Source of the DNA: Planctomycetaceae bacterium
GTDB lineage: Bacteria; Planctomycetota; Planctomycetia; Planctomycetales; Planctomycetaceae
DNA: 7,509 nucleotides
Direction: 5' to 3'
Assembly: GCA_020426085.1 (NCBI GenBank)
Contig: JAGQQP010000193.1
Location: 1-7,509, forward strand
Within the stretch, counting starts at the first letter, position 1; each line of letters opens with the position of its first letter. Of the stretch, positions 1 through 5,902 are shown piece after piece. A model generated the notes under the pieces. That model was not told where the DNA came from and did not search any database. It saw only the letters and a list, made by a program, of their open reading frames with translations. The position numbers and the translations under genes are program-made.

Positions 1-671
1 AGAGTTTTTTGCTTGTATTTCAGACATACTTTTTGTAATTCCTTGACTGAGGAATCTAATTGCGTCACACAATCTATAAGAGAAGAAAACTCTTTCCTAC
101 TTTGCTCATCATTTATGCGTATAGTCGCAAAGAAGAGTTTATATATTTTTTCTAAAATTTCTTTCCAATACTTTATGCGGACAAACATGCTGTCACAGAC
201 ATGATCAGCTGGTGTTTTATTCTGCTTGTAATTTCGAAAATTATTTGTGTGCTGATTATTGAATTCCTCTAATAACAGTTGCTGTGTCGGCTGATAAAAA
301 TCCTCTGCATGGACAAGGTCGAACCAGCGTCTCTGAGCAATGAAACGTATATCATTAATGTGGTGTATGGGAATCCTAGCCTGATAAACGTAGGGAAAGC
401 AGGCTTCCAATTGAACTGCAAATTTAACCAAGCAATCATCGACATACTCCACAAGTTTGCGTTCTCGCGTCTCCGTACCTTTACTTAAGTGTGAAGCAGA
501 CCAAAGAGTATTTGACTGAAAAGTCGTTAAATCGACCAACTCTTCTACTACAGGGCAAACACTCTCTTTTAACCACGCTTCAACACGATCTGATTTCTCC
601 TCTGTCATATTTATTTCTTGAAGCGGACCTAAATCCTCAAACCCCTGTAATGCCAACAATAATTTATTCAT
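1..671 (-). CDS. Unrecognised protein, N-terminal part (3' end outside window)
   Basis: Reading the minus strand from the ATG at 671-669 gives 223 uninterrupted codons and then runs off the left edge, so the C-terminus is missing. An in-frame TGA lies five codons upstream of this ATG. A TTG at 674 is an alternative start, and a second Met at codon 22 (608) is another. No strong ribosome binding site is seen; a GAG sits about 14 bases upstream. The protein starts MNKLLLALQGFEDLGPLQ and appears soluble and mostly helical, rich in Glu, Lys, Gln and aromatic residues. A Gln/Asn-rich middle (QPTQQLLLEEFNNQHTNNF, about residues 129-147) is followed by a possible amphipathic or coiled helix (YWKEILEKIYKLFFATIR, about 171-188). 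There is no signal peptide, membrane segment or familiar catalytic motif, and I do not recognise the family. Third codon positions are AT-rich, unlike the sulfatase and STAS genes, which suggests acquired DNA. The gene call rests on the long open frame with coherent composition. Confidence 0.7.
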   Translation of the reverse strand, partial: MNKLLLALQGFEDLGPLQEINMTEEKSDRVEAWLKESVCPVVEELVDLTTFQSNTLWSASHLSKGTETRERKLVEYVDDCLVKFAVQLEACFPYVYQARIPIHHINDIRFIAQRRWFDLVHAEDFYQPTQQLLLEEFNNQHTNNFRNYKQNKTPADHVCDSMFVRIKYWKEILEKIYKLFFATIRINDEQSRKEFSSLIDCVTQLDSSVKELQKVCLKYKQKT

Positions 672-935
672 CAAAGTATCAGCTCAAAATTAAGATCGAG
701 ATAAAACGGATCACTTACAACAGAATCCGGCTCCATTCCAACGCATATTAGTCCAATCGAGATCATTAGACAGCAATATTTTTCTATCGAACCTAGTTCG
801 TTCCTTGATATCTATGCCCACTGTTGAAAGGCAAGGGTTCATATTTACAGTGAGGAAGTTTTTTAATGCCCGGCTACACGAACGCTTATCAGGCAAATTA
901 TTTAACTTATTTCTCAAAAATCTTCCCCAAGCAGT

Positions 936-982
936 CAATTGTCGCGTCATGCGACAATTGTGCGACCCTCAATTGCGACAAT
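936..982. repeat. TGCGACAAT repeat cluster with perfect 10-bp inverted repeat
   Basis: CAATTGTCGC (936-945) and GCGACAATTG (951-960) form a perfect 10-bp inverted repeat with a 5-base spacer. The right arm is part of a direct series: TGCGACAAT at 950-958, TGCGAC at 961-966, and TGCGACAAT at 974-982. That makes four half-sites in 47 bases, three pointing right and one pointing left. The cluster ends 64 bases before the HTH start codon. The arrangement suits an operator for a dimeric regulator or accessory binding sites for a recombinase complex. Which protein binds it is inference; the HTH protein at 1047 is the obvious candidate. Confidence 0.7.
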
Positions 983-983
983 C

Positions 984-1021
984 TGATGATCGAGATGACC
1001 ACTGGGTCAGCATTATCATCA
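984..1021. promoter_or_regulatory. Nested symmetric dyad before the HTH gene
   Basis: The outer arms are TGATGAT (984-990) and ATCATCA (1015-1021), a perfect 7-bp match. The inner arms are TGACC (996-1000) and GGTCA (1005-1009), a perfect 5-bp match around a 4-base centre. The two unpaired segments between outer and inner arms (991-995 and 1010-1014) are both 5 bases, so the element is symmetric about 1002.5. It ends 25 bases before the HTH start codon. It could be an operator, a recombination core site, or a leader hairpin. The sequence shows only the symmetry. Confidence 0.5.
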
Positions 1022-1046
1022 CTTTGAATCGACATTCGGGTCGGAG

Positions 1047-1349
1047 ATGGCAACAGACTGGTTGACAGCACAGCAGGCTGCAGAAGAACTCGGGATTTCC
1101 GTCCTGACGTTTTACGACTGGCTTGCGCAGTCAGACCGTGGTGAGTTTGTACTACGCGGAACCGCTGTGGAAATCAAATACTTTCAGGGAGGCCGGAGAG
1201 GACAGGGGCGGATTCGTATCGAAAAGAGTGAAATCGGACGCATCAAAGAAGAAATGCGTGTCAAACCTCAGACTAGGATACACCGTCACAGGGCGACAAA
1301 TTCCAAACAGTTTCCAGGCATTACGGTACCATTGGGGCGACCAGATTAG
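1047..1349 (+). CDS. Small HTH DNA-binding protein, excisionase/MerR-like
   Basis: A 100-residue protein. Residues 5-27 (WLTAQQAAEELGIS, then VLTFYDWLA) form a helix-turn-helix of the type found in excisionases and MerR-like proteins, in which helix two inserts into the major groove. Residues 54-66 (GRIRIEKSEIGRI) match the following wing and helix, where such proteins typically carry an R(I/V)xxxEIxR pattern. The tail (67-100) is basic and probably disordered, ending in PGITVPLGRPD. The likely role, inferred from family and context, is a recombination directionality factor or regulator for the recombinases encoded tail-to-tail with it, 104 bases away. The ATG at 1047 has GGAG directly against it (1043-1046), too close for a normal ribosome binding site, so initiation may be weak. 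No better start is seen, because the HTH itself begins at residue 5. The repeats at 936-1021 lie just upstream and may serve autoregulation. Confidence 0.85.
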   Translation: MATDWLTAQQAAEELGISVLTFYDWLAQSDRGEFVLRGTAVEIKYFQGGRRGQGRIRIEKSEIGRIKEEMRVKPQTRIHRHRATNSKQFPGITVPLGRPD

Positions 1350-1409
1350 CTCAAAACACTTACGTTGAGTCCTATTCTTGTCTACAGAGGCGGCAGATAC
1401 TGAGTATTT

Positions 1410-1443
1410 TCAGCTGAGTAATATTCAAACTAAAGCTGATTTT
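1410..1443 (+). terminator. Possible weak terminator between HTH and recombinase genes
   Basis: TCAGCT (1410-1415) can pair with AGCTGA (1434-1439), and TTTT follows (1440-1443). It sits 60 bases after the HTH stop codon, in the convergent gap. The stem is short and the 18-base loop is long, so this is a weak candidate. Confidence 0.2.
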
Positions 1444-1453
1444 GGAGCGTGGT

Positions 1454-2587
1454 TTACATTCCAATTGCCGTCCACAGAGGCTCCTGATAATGCTGTCCCC
1501 ACTCACGGCCATAATGATCAAAGGCCACTTTGGGAGTATCCCCCATCAACTCTGCTAAAACTTCAATGGAACATCCCTGTCCCTCATTCCAGTAGCCGGC
1601 GAGCATCCGATGCGCGAATGTATGACGGCAGGTATAAGTCGAATACTGCTTGCGGACAGGATCATTGAGCCATCCTAGGTCCTGTCGTATTTTACGGAAA
1701 CGTTGCACGCCAGCCACTTTCGTCCAGGCACCTCCTCGCGAATTCCGAAAAAGAGTAGTTGTGGGATCAGCTCCCACTTCCTCAATCATTTGTCGTGTCA
1801 ATTCAGCGACCTCAGACCGCACAGGAATGGTACGTGTCTTCCCAGTCTTGCTGGCATAGACCCGCCATTGCATACCCCGCTCAGATTCAATGACATCATT
1901 GGCAGTAACGCGGGCCAGTTCACAAAAAGGACGTAGTCCTGTATGAATTCCAGCAAACAGGAAATTGCCAAAATAATCATCGGTAGCAGAATACAGCAAT
2001 TGCTCATCTTCTTCACTGAAAGAATGGAGTCGTGGGCACTGCGGTGGTTTTTGCATTCCCACCAGGGGATTGTGAATGGAGCCGACTTCCTCTGTGTAAA
2101 AATTAAAGGCTGCCATCACGATACTCATCGCATTCCGCTGTGTCGCCGTCGACTTCCAAGTAGGATGGCTTTCCACCCAATGTTGTATGTGCCCTTTCTG
2201 TAATTCGTCCACGGCCAAAGCACCACAATAGGCGCACAGTTCATTCAGATACCGTGCCACTTCAGCATGGTAATCCGAGCTGAGGTTTCCATGTTTAAAT
2301 CGAGCTTCACAATGTTCAAGATACCGCGAGCACACCATGGCAACTTGTATCACCACCTTACTCTTCTGTTCTGGAGTCGGCAACCAGTCCCCATCAGCTT
2401 TCACCCGGGCCAGTGCCAGTTCTGCAAGTTGACTGTTCTCTTTCCCGCGAACAGGACGCCCTGTGGTATCAACAAGACGCAAACGTTTTTTCGTTCCCGG
2501 TGGCGTGAAATACCAGGAATCCGTCTGTTCCCAATACCAGGCACGTCCGCGGGAACGCCTTTGGCGGGACTTTGTTTTTTCTACCAT
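1454..2587 (-). CDS. Tyrosine recombinase (site-specific integrase) 1
   Basis: A 377-residue phage-integrase-family protein that would break and rejoin DNA through a covalent 3'-phosphotyrosine. A basic N-terminus (1-15) leads into a region with GRAWYWEQTDSWY and PGTKKR (14-35), probably an arm-binding or accessory domain. A helical core-binding (SAM-like) domain spans about 75-175, with LCAYCGALAVDELQKGH at 117-133. The catalytic domain spans about 185-370. Catalytic residues visible are Arg219 (HTGLRPFCE), Lys247 (YASKTGKTR), Arg321 (YTCRHTF) and Tyr359 (FDHYGRE). The usual His of HxxR is Tyr318, and the usual His/Trp before the Tyr is Asp350 (LMGDTP). The neighbouring paralogue shows the same changes, so they are clade features rather than damage. 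The ATG at 2587 lies 15 bases after the upstream recombinase stop, with AAGGA at 2600-2604. The length is normal for the family and the frame is intact. Its att sites and DNA target cannot be read from the protein. Confidence 0.93.
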   Translation of the reverse strand: MVEKTKSRQRRSRGRAWYWEQTDSWYFTPPGTKKRLRLVDTTGRPVRGKENSQLAELALARVKADGDWLPTPEQKSKVVIQVAMVCSRYLEHCEARFKHGNLSSDYHAEVARYLNELCAYCGALAVDELQKGHIQHWVESHPTWKSTATQRNAMSIVMAAFNFYTEEVGSIHNPLVGMQKPPQCPRLHSFSEEDEQLLYSATDDYFGNFLFAGIHTGLRPFCELARVTANDVIESERGMQWRVYASKTGKTRTIPVRSEVAELTRQMIEEVGADPTTTLFRNSRGGAWTKVAGVQRFRKIRQDLGWLNDPVRKQYSTYTCRHTFAHRMLAGYWNEGQGCSIEVLAELMGDTPKVAFDHYGREWGQHYQEPLWTAIGM

Positions 2588-2599
2588 TGATCAACATGG

Positions 2600-2605
2600 T
2601 CCTTA
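2600..2605 (-). promoter_or_regulatory. Ribosome binding site overlapping the upstream stop codon
   Basis: On the minus strand the stop codon of the upstream recombinase is the TAA of TAAGGA (2605-2600), and AAGGA serves as Shine-Dalgarno sequence for the ATG at 2587, 12 bases away. This is wider than the usual 5-9 bases. An out-of-frame ATG sits between them at 2597. The arrangement suggests coupled translation of the two recombinases. Confidence 0.5.
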
Positions 2606-3850
2606 TTTTGTCTTCGTTGAAGCAACTTTACGTCTCGAGTTTGTACTACCTGACCTGCTCGTTTTCTTAGTAGCTTTGGTCTGCTTTCGTTTTGTTTTAG
2701 ACTGACTGTCTTTGGGTCCAGTAGAACTTTCACCAATGGCATTCCATAAGGGGTCCTGGTAGTTCTGAGCCCATTCTCGACCATAATGCCGAAAGGTGGT
2801 CGTGGGTGTGTCACCGATGAGTTCAGCCACTGTTTCGATTGAGGCACCTCTTCCATCCGTCCAATACCCGGACAACATTCGATGTACGAACGTGTGACGG
2901 CACGTATAGCAGGAGTACTTGCCTTTGACTGGATCATCATTCCATTTCAGTTTTTTCTTTAATCCGATAAACCTCAGCACACCATTCATGCGTTTCCAGG
3001 GATTTCCTCTTGTATTTCGGAAGATGGGTTTCCCTGATCCCTTAGGGGCAGTTTTCATCAACTGACGAGTGAGCTTTGCTATCTCCGGTCGGACAGGGAT
3101 TTTCCGCGTCTTATCAGTCTTACTGGCGTACACCCTCCACATCATGCCGCGATCGTGTTCCTCAATATCATCGACCGTCAAACGGGCCAGTTCACTAAAA
3201 GGACGAAGTCCAGTATGAATCGCAGCAAAGAGGAAATTGCTGAAGCAGGGCTCACAAATATCGTATAGTGCCTGCTCTTCTTCGGGGGAGAGAGAAGCCA
3301 AGCGTGGATTTTCTTTCGGCTTCTTGAGCCCTTTAATCGGATTGACTACTCCGAACATCTCTTCAGCGCGGTTAAATGCGGCATTCACAATCGAGATAAC
3401 ACTCCGACGTGTGGCCGGGCTCTTCCAAGTCTCGTGACTATCAATCCATTCCTGCACATGTCCTTTTTTGAGATCAGAAACTGGAAGCGCTCCACAGTAG
3501 CCACAAAGGTCATTCAGCCAGGCAACTGAGTTAATACAATGCCCTTTGCTCATTGTGTTTTTTTCCAGACTGCGTTCACAGTACTGCAGATATTCAGAAC
3601 AAACCCGTGCTACCAACCAGGGACCATGATTTGCATGAATAGTTGTTTCATCAGACCAGGTTAGTTTTTCTCTGGCCAGTGCGATTTCGGCTTCGCGTTT
3701 CTGTTTCTTACCACGAATTCGCTCGCCTTTTTCGTCGAACAGCGCAATCCGTTTTTTAGTACCTGGCTGGGTATAGTACCAGCAGTCCGTCTGCTTCCAA
3801 TGCCAGGCGGAACCATGTGATTGACGTCGTTTTGTGCGTTTTTGTTTCAT
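2603..3850 (-). CDS. Tyrosine recombinase (site-specific integrase) 2 with basic C-terminal tail
   Basis: A 415-residue paralogue of the downstream recombinase, alignable along almost its whole length (GSAWHWKQTDCWYYT, LCGYCGALPVSDLKKGH, IHTGLRPFSELARLT). It is the first gene of the two-gene operon. Catalytic residues are Arg216, Lys244 (YASKTDKTR), Arg318 (YTCRHTF) and Tyr356 (FRHYGRE). The same non-canonical Tyr315 and Asp347 stand where the family normally has His and His/Trp. Residues 374-415 form a tail absent from the paralogue: rich in Lys, Arg, Ser and Thr, 14 basic against 2 acidic residues, low complexity, probably disordered and DNA-binding. I chose the ATG at 3850 because GGAA lies 4 bases upstream and it aligns with the paralogue's N-terminus. 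ATG 3865 and TTG 3868 are in frame but lack a ribosome binding site. The gene is intact. Divergent from the sulfatase gene, whose start is 122 bases away. Confidence 0.93.
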   Translation of the reverse strand: MKQKRTKRRQSHGSAWHWKQTDCWYYTQPGTKKRIALFDEKGERIRGKKQKREAEIALAREKLTWSDETTIHANHGPWLVARVCSEYLQYCERSLEKNTMSKGHCINSVAWLNDLCGYCGALPVSDLKKGHVQEWIDSHETWKSPATRRSVISIVNAAFNRAEEMFGVVNPIKGLKKPKENPRLASLSPEEEQALYDICEPCFSNFLFAAIHTGLRPFSELARLTVDDIEEHDRGMMWRVYASKTDKTRKIPVRPEIAKLTRQLMKTAPKGSGKPIFRNTRGNPWKRMNGVLRFIGLKKKLKWNDDPVKGKYSCYTCRHTFVHRMLSGYWTDGRGASIETVAELIGDTPTTTFRHYGREWAQNYQDPLWNAIGESSTGPKDSQSKTKRKQTKATKKTSRSGSTNSRRKVASTKTK

Positions 3851-3869
3851 CCTGTTCCGCTTCATCAAA

Positions 3870-3888
3870 AATGATTCGGGTAATGATT
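3870..3888. repeat. Direct repeat AATGATT x2 ahead of the recombinase operon
   Basis: AATGATT occurs at 3870-3876 and again at 3882-3888, separated by CGGGT. The 12-base period puts the copies about one helical turn apart. They lie 20 bases upstream of the recombinase start and end 3 bases before the -35 box of the sulfatase promoter, so a protein bound here could affect both directions. Confidence 0.4.
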
Positions 3889-3891
3889 TGC

Positions 3892-3920
3892 TTGACCCGC
3901 TGGTTCCATTGGCTGATACT
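3892..3920 (+). promoter_or_regulatory. Sigma70-like promoter of the sulfatase gene
   Basis: A -35 box TTGACC (3892-3897; 5 of 6 to consensus) and a -10 box GATACT (3915-3920; 4 of 6) are separated by 17 bases. Transcription would start near 3927, giving a leader of about 45 bases to the ATG at 3973. It lies in the divergent gap with the recombinase operon. Confidence 0.5.
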
Positions 3921-3972
3921 AAAAGGTAATAACTTGCAATCCCCGAGAAGAATCACTTTGATTGGAGCCATT

Positions 3973-5454
3973 ATGCAACCTGCAGCAGTAATTTCCGGGC
4001 TTGATGAAAAATCATCAAATAGATATTTACTACATAATACTACTACACTCATCCTTACAACACTGACATTATACATTGTGTTTGGTTCGCTTAATATAGC
4101 ATATTCCTCTGAAAAGAAGAGTGTACCTAATATTGTATTTATACTTGCCGACGACCTGGGCTATGGTGATCTTGAGTGTTATGGGCATCCACAGTTTAAG
4201 ACGCCCCATATCAACCAGATGGCTGCAGAGGGTGCACGGTTAACACAGTTTAATGTACCGGTTCCCTACTGTGCTCCTTCGCGTGCGACGCTTTTGACAG
4301 GCCGCTATCCCTGGCGACACGGGGTGTGGTTTAATCCTGCGCCGGATGGAAAGAAATTTAGTAGTGGAGTGGGAATTGCCGAGAGCGAACTGCTTTTGAG
4401 TGAACTACTCAAGGACAACGGGTATGCGACGATCTGCATTGGCAAGTGGCATCTGGGGCATGATCCGGAATATTATCCGACCCGGCATGGCTTCGATGAT
4501 TATCTGGGAATCCTCTATTCCAATGACATGCGCCCCGTCAATTTGATGCAGGGGGAAAAGCTGCTGGAGTATCCAGTCATTCAGGCGAACCTGACTAAAC
4601 GTTATACGGAAAGGGCGGTCAAATTTATTCAAGAGAATCAGGAGCGTCCTTTCTTTCTGTACCTGCCGCATGCGATGCCTCACAAGCCGCTGGCTGCTTC
4701 AGAGGCATTCTACAAAAAAAGTGGAGCCGGCCTGTATGGTGATGTGCTTGCCGAGCTGGACTGGAGTGTCGGGGAGATATTTAAAACCCTGCGCGAATTG
4801 GATCTGGATGAGAACACACTGGTGATCTTTGCATCTGATAATGGACCCTGGTTTGGAGGCAATACTGCCGGTCTGTCCGGGATGAAGTCGACCAGCTGGG
4901 AAGGGGGCTTGCGTGTTCCCATGATAGCCCGCTGGCCCGGTAAAATTCCGCCCCGGCAGGTGATTGATACGGTCTGCGGTTCGATTGACGTTTTTCCCAC
5001 AATTCTGAAGCAGGCAGGAATTCCGGTTCCGACTGATCGGGTCATTGATGGTAAAGACCTGTTTCCCGTTCTGGCAGAGCAGGCGCCGACTCCCCATCAG
5101 GCCCTGTATTCCATGAAAGGGAATTCGCTGTTTACCGTTCGAAGCGGTCCCTGGAAATTACATGTGAAACCTTCCCCCAGGCAGGTACTCGCCGGGAAAG
5201 GGAAAGACTGGATTGACCCGCGTGGGCCCGATGGTGTGACAATTATCGCGCCTTACGAACAGGCGATGCCGGATCAGCAGCCAGGCATTCTCACTGGTGA
5301 TAAGCCAGTGCCAATGATGCTGTTCAATCTGGAGCAGGATCCCGCAGAACAGAAAAACGTGGCGAGTCTGCATCCCGAAGTTGTCGCACGTCTCATGAAA
5401 CTGTATCAGCAAATGCAGGCAGAAGTGCCTGCCTCGATTCGGGACTATAAATAA
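3973..5454 (+). CDS. Exported formylglycine-dependent sulfatase (arylsulfatase family)
   Basis: A 493-residue sulfatase that hydrolyses sulfate esters, probably on sulfated polysaccharides; the exact substrate cannot be told. The active-site motif is CAPSR (100-104), with Cys100 as the residue converted to formylglycine. Calcium ligands are Asp60 and Asp61 (LADDLGYGD) and Asp289/Asn290 (ASDNGPW). Other conserved catalytic residues are Arg104, Lys158 and His160 (IGKWHLGH), His237 (MPHKPL) and Lys305 (GMKSTSWEGGLRVP). All match the arylsulfatase A set, so the enzyme should be active if matured. A hydrophobic stretch at about 23-44 after a longish polar N-region looks like a signal peptide or anchor, consistent with periplasmic location. 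The ATG at 3973 is chosen because GGAG lies 5 bases upstream (3964-3967). The frame is open back to 3817, but that would overlap the divergent recombinase gene and add unrelated residues. The length is normal for the family. No formylglycine-generating enzyme gene is in the window. Confidence 0.95.
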   Translation: MQPAAVISGLDEKSSNRYLLHNTTTLILTTLTLYIVFGSLNIAYSSEKKSVPNIVFILADDLGYGDLECYGHPQFKTPHINQMAAEGARLTQFNVPVPYCAPSRATLLTGRYPWRHGVWFNPAPDGKKFSSGVGIAESELLLSELLKDNGYATICIGKWHLGHDPEYYPTRHGFDDYLGILYSNDMRPVNLMQGEKLLEYPVIQANLTKRYTERAVKFIQENQERPFFLYLPHAMPHKPLAASEAFYKKSGAGLYGDVLAELDWSVGEIFKTLRELDLDENTLVIFASDNGPWFGGNTAGLSGMKSTSWEGGLRVPMIARWPGKIPPRQVIDTVCGSIDVFPTILKQAGIPVPTDRVIDGKDLFPVLAEQAPTPHQALYSMKGNSLFTVRSGPWKLHVKPSPRQVLAGKGKDWIDPRGPDGVTIIAPYEQAMPDQQPGILTGDKPVPMMLFNLEQDPAEQKNVASLHPEVVARLMKLYQQMQAEVPASIRDYK

Positions 5455-5563
5455 CTGGTTGCCGGTCTGGTCCTGAAATCAAAGAGATTATTTCTATCAG
5501 TTTCTTTTCAGGATTCGCTGCTGCGCGGCAAAGTTTCTCTCACGTTACTTTCCATTTACAAAA

Positions 5564-5589
5564 GGCATTGTTCAGTAATGCCACTTTTT
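5564..5589 (+). terminator. Probable intrinsic terminator after the sulfatase gene
   Basis: GGCATT (5564-5569) pairs with AATGCC (5577-5582), with one further G-U pair possible, and TTTTT follows at 5585-5589 after AC. It lies 110 bases after the sulfatase stop. The stem is short and the T run is modest, so termination would be partial. Confidence 0.4.
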
Positions 5590-5827
5590 CCTGTCAGGTT
5601 TTTCCGACTCAAACGTCGTGGTAGAAACCGTGATCTTGTTGCCAAAATCCAACATTCGTGCTCTCTCGCTCGTAGTGAAGGTTAGAAATGGCAACAGCGT
5701 AGAGAGTGTTGCTCCCCTGGCGTGTTTCCGCATCCAAACCTTTTGTGATGTCTTTTTACACCTGACGTTGATCTGGTGTAGAAAAAATACAACAGCGCGG
5801 ATGAAGAAATTATTAATCTGAAATCGG

Positions 5828-5857
5828 CTGACATTTCTTAAGTCTCAATGATATAGC
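5828..5857 (+). promoter_or_regulatory. Candidate promoter of the STAS gene
   Basis: A -35 box CTGACA (5828-5833; 5 of 6) and a -10 box TATAGC (5852-5857; 4 of 6) are 18 bases apart. Transcription would begin near 5864, within the hairpin at 5859-5888, so the exact start decides whether that hairpin is transcribed whole. Confidence 0.3.
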
Positions 5858-5858
5858 G

Positions 5859-5888
5859 GTTTACCTGCTTTTAGAAACAGAAGTAAAC
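5859..5888 (+). promoter_or_regulatory. Dyad in the STAS gene leader
   Basis: GTTTAC (5859-5864) pairs with GTAAAC (5883-5888) and CTG (5865-5867) with CAG (5878-5880), leaving an AA bulge and a 10-base loop. The dyad ends 5 bases before the AGGG ribosome binding site (5894-5897). It could be an operator next to the promoter or an RNA hairpin affecting translation. Confidence 0.35.
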
Positions 5889-5902
5889 GAATCAGGGCAT
5901 CA

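Larger units (their letters stand above)
672..1046. other. Gene-free divergent intergenic region
   Basis: This 375-base stretch separates the minus-strand unknown gene from the plus-strand HTH gene, so promoters for both should lie here. I could not find a convincing -35/-10 pair for either. Short open frames exist on both strands (805-1065 plus, 711-950 minus) but neither has a ribosome binding site or recognisable protein character. What stands out is the right part: an inverted repeat at 936-960, further copies of the same motif to 982, and a nested dyad at 984-1021. The octamer ATCGAGAT occurs three times (695-702, 756-763, 989-996). A small dyad CGAAC-cta-GTTCG is at 788-800. Confidence 0.6.
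5455..5902. other. Gene-free region between sulfatase and STAS genes
   Basis: I see no convincing protein gene in these 448 bases; an open frame at 5618-5821 begins with GTG, has no ribosome binding site and resembles nothing. The region holds a probable terminator (5564-5589), a long-loop hairpin (TCCTGAAA 5471-5478 with TTTCAGGA 5506-5513), two competing pairings around 5637-5712, a dyad TACACC/GGTGTA (5757-5762 and 5775-5780) flanked by T and A runs, and the promoter and leader of the STAS gene. Confidence 0.5.

Noticed and set aside
13..751. Short open frames on the plus strand (13-204, 279-488, 491-751)
   Set aside because: The first two lie antisense within the 223-codon minus-strand gene, and the third lies mostly antisense to it. 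None has start signals or protein-like composition.
711..950. Minus-strand open frame of 79 codons upstream of the partial unknown gene
   Set aside because: Its ATG lies inside the inverted repeat at 936-960, there is no ribosome binding site, and the protein has no recognisable character. The overlapping plus-strand frame (805-1065) is equally unconvincing.
1400..1420. Direct repeat CTGAGTA (1400-1406 and 1414-1420) considered as an att-like repeat
   Set aside because: Seven bases, with no matching copy seen at the other side of the module; likely chance.
3851..3868. Longer start for recombinase 2 (ATG 3865 or TTG 3868)
   Set aside because: No ribosome binding site lies upstream of either. 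The ATG at 3850 has one and aligns with the paralogue's N-terminus.
3817..3972. N-terminal extension of the sulfatase back to 3817
   Set aside because: It would overlap the divergent recombinase start, and the ribosome binding site at 3964-3967 and the hydrophobic export segment both fit the ATG at 3973.
5753..5787. Dyad TACACC/GGTGTA with T run before and A run after, considered as a terminator
   Set aside because: The T run precedes the stem on the plus strand and the arrangement is the same on the minus strand, so neither direction has the stem followed by T's.
5618..5821. 67-codon open frame in the sulfatase-STAS gap
   Set aside because: GTG start with no ribosome binding site and no resemblance to a known protein. 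It overlaps possible RNA structures and ends close to the STAS promoter.
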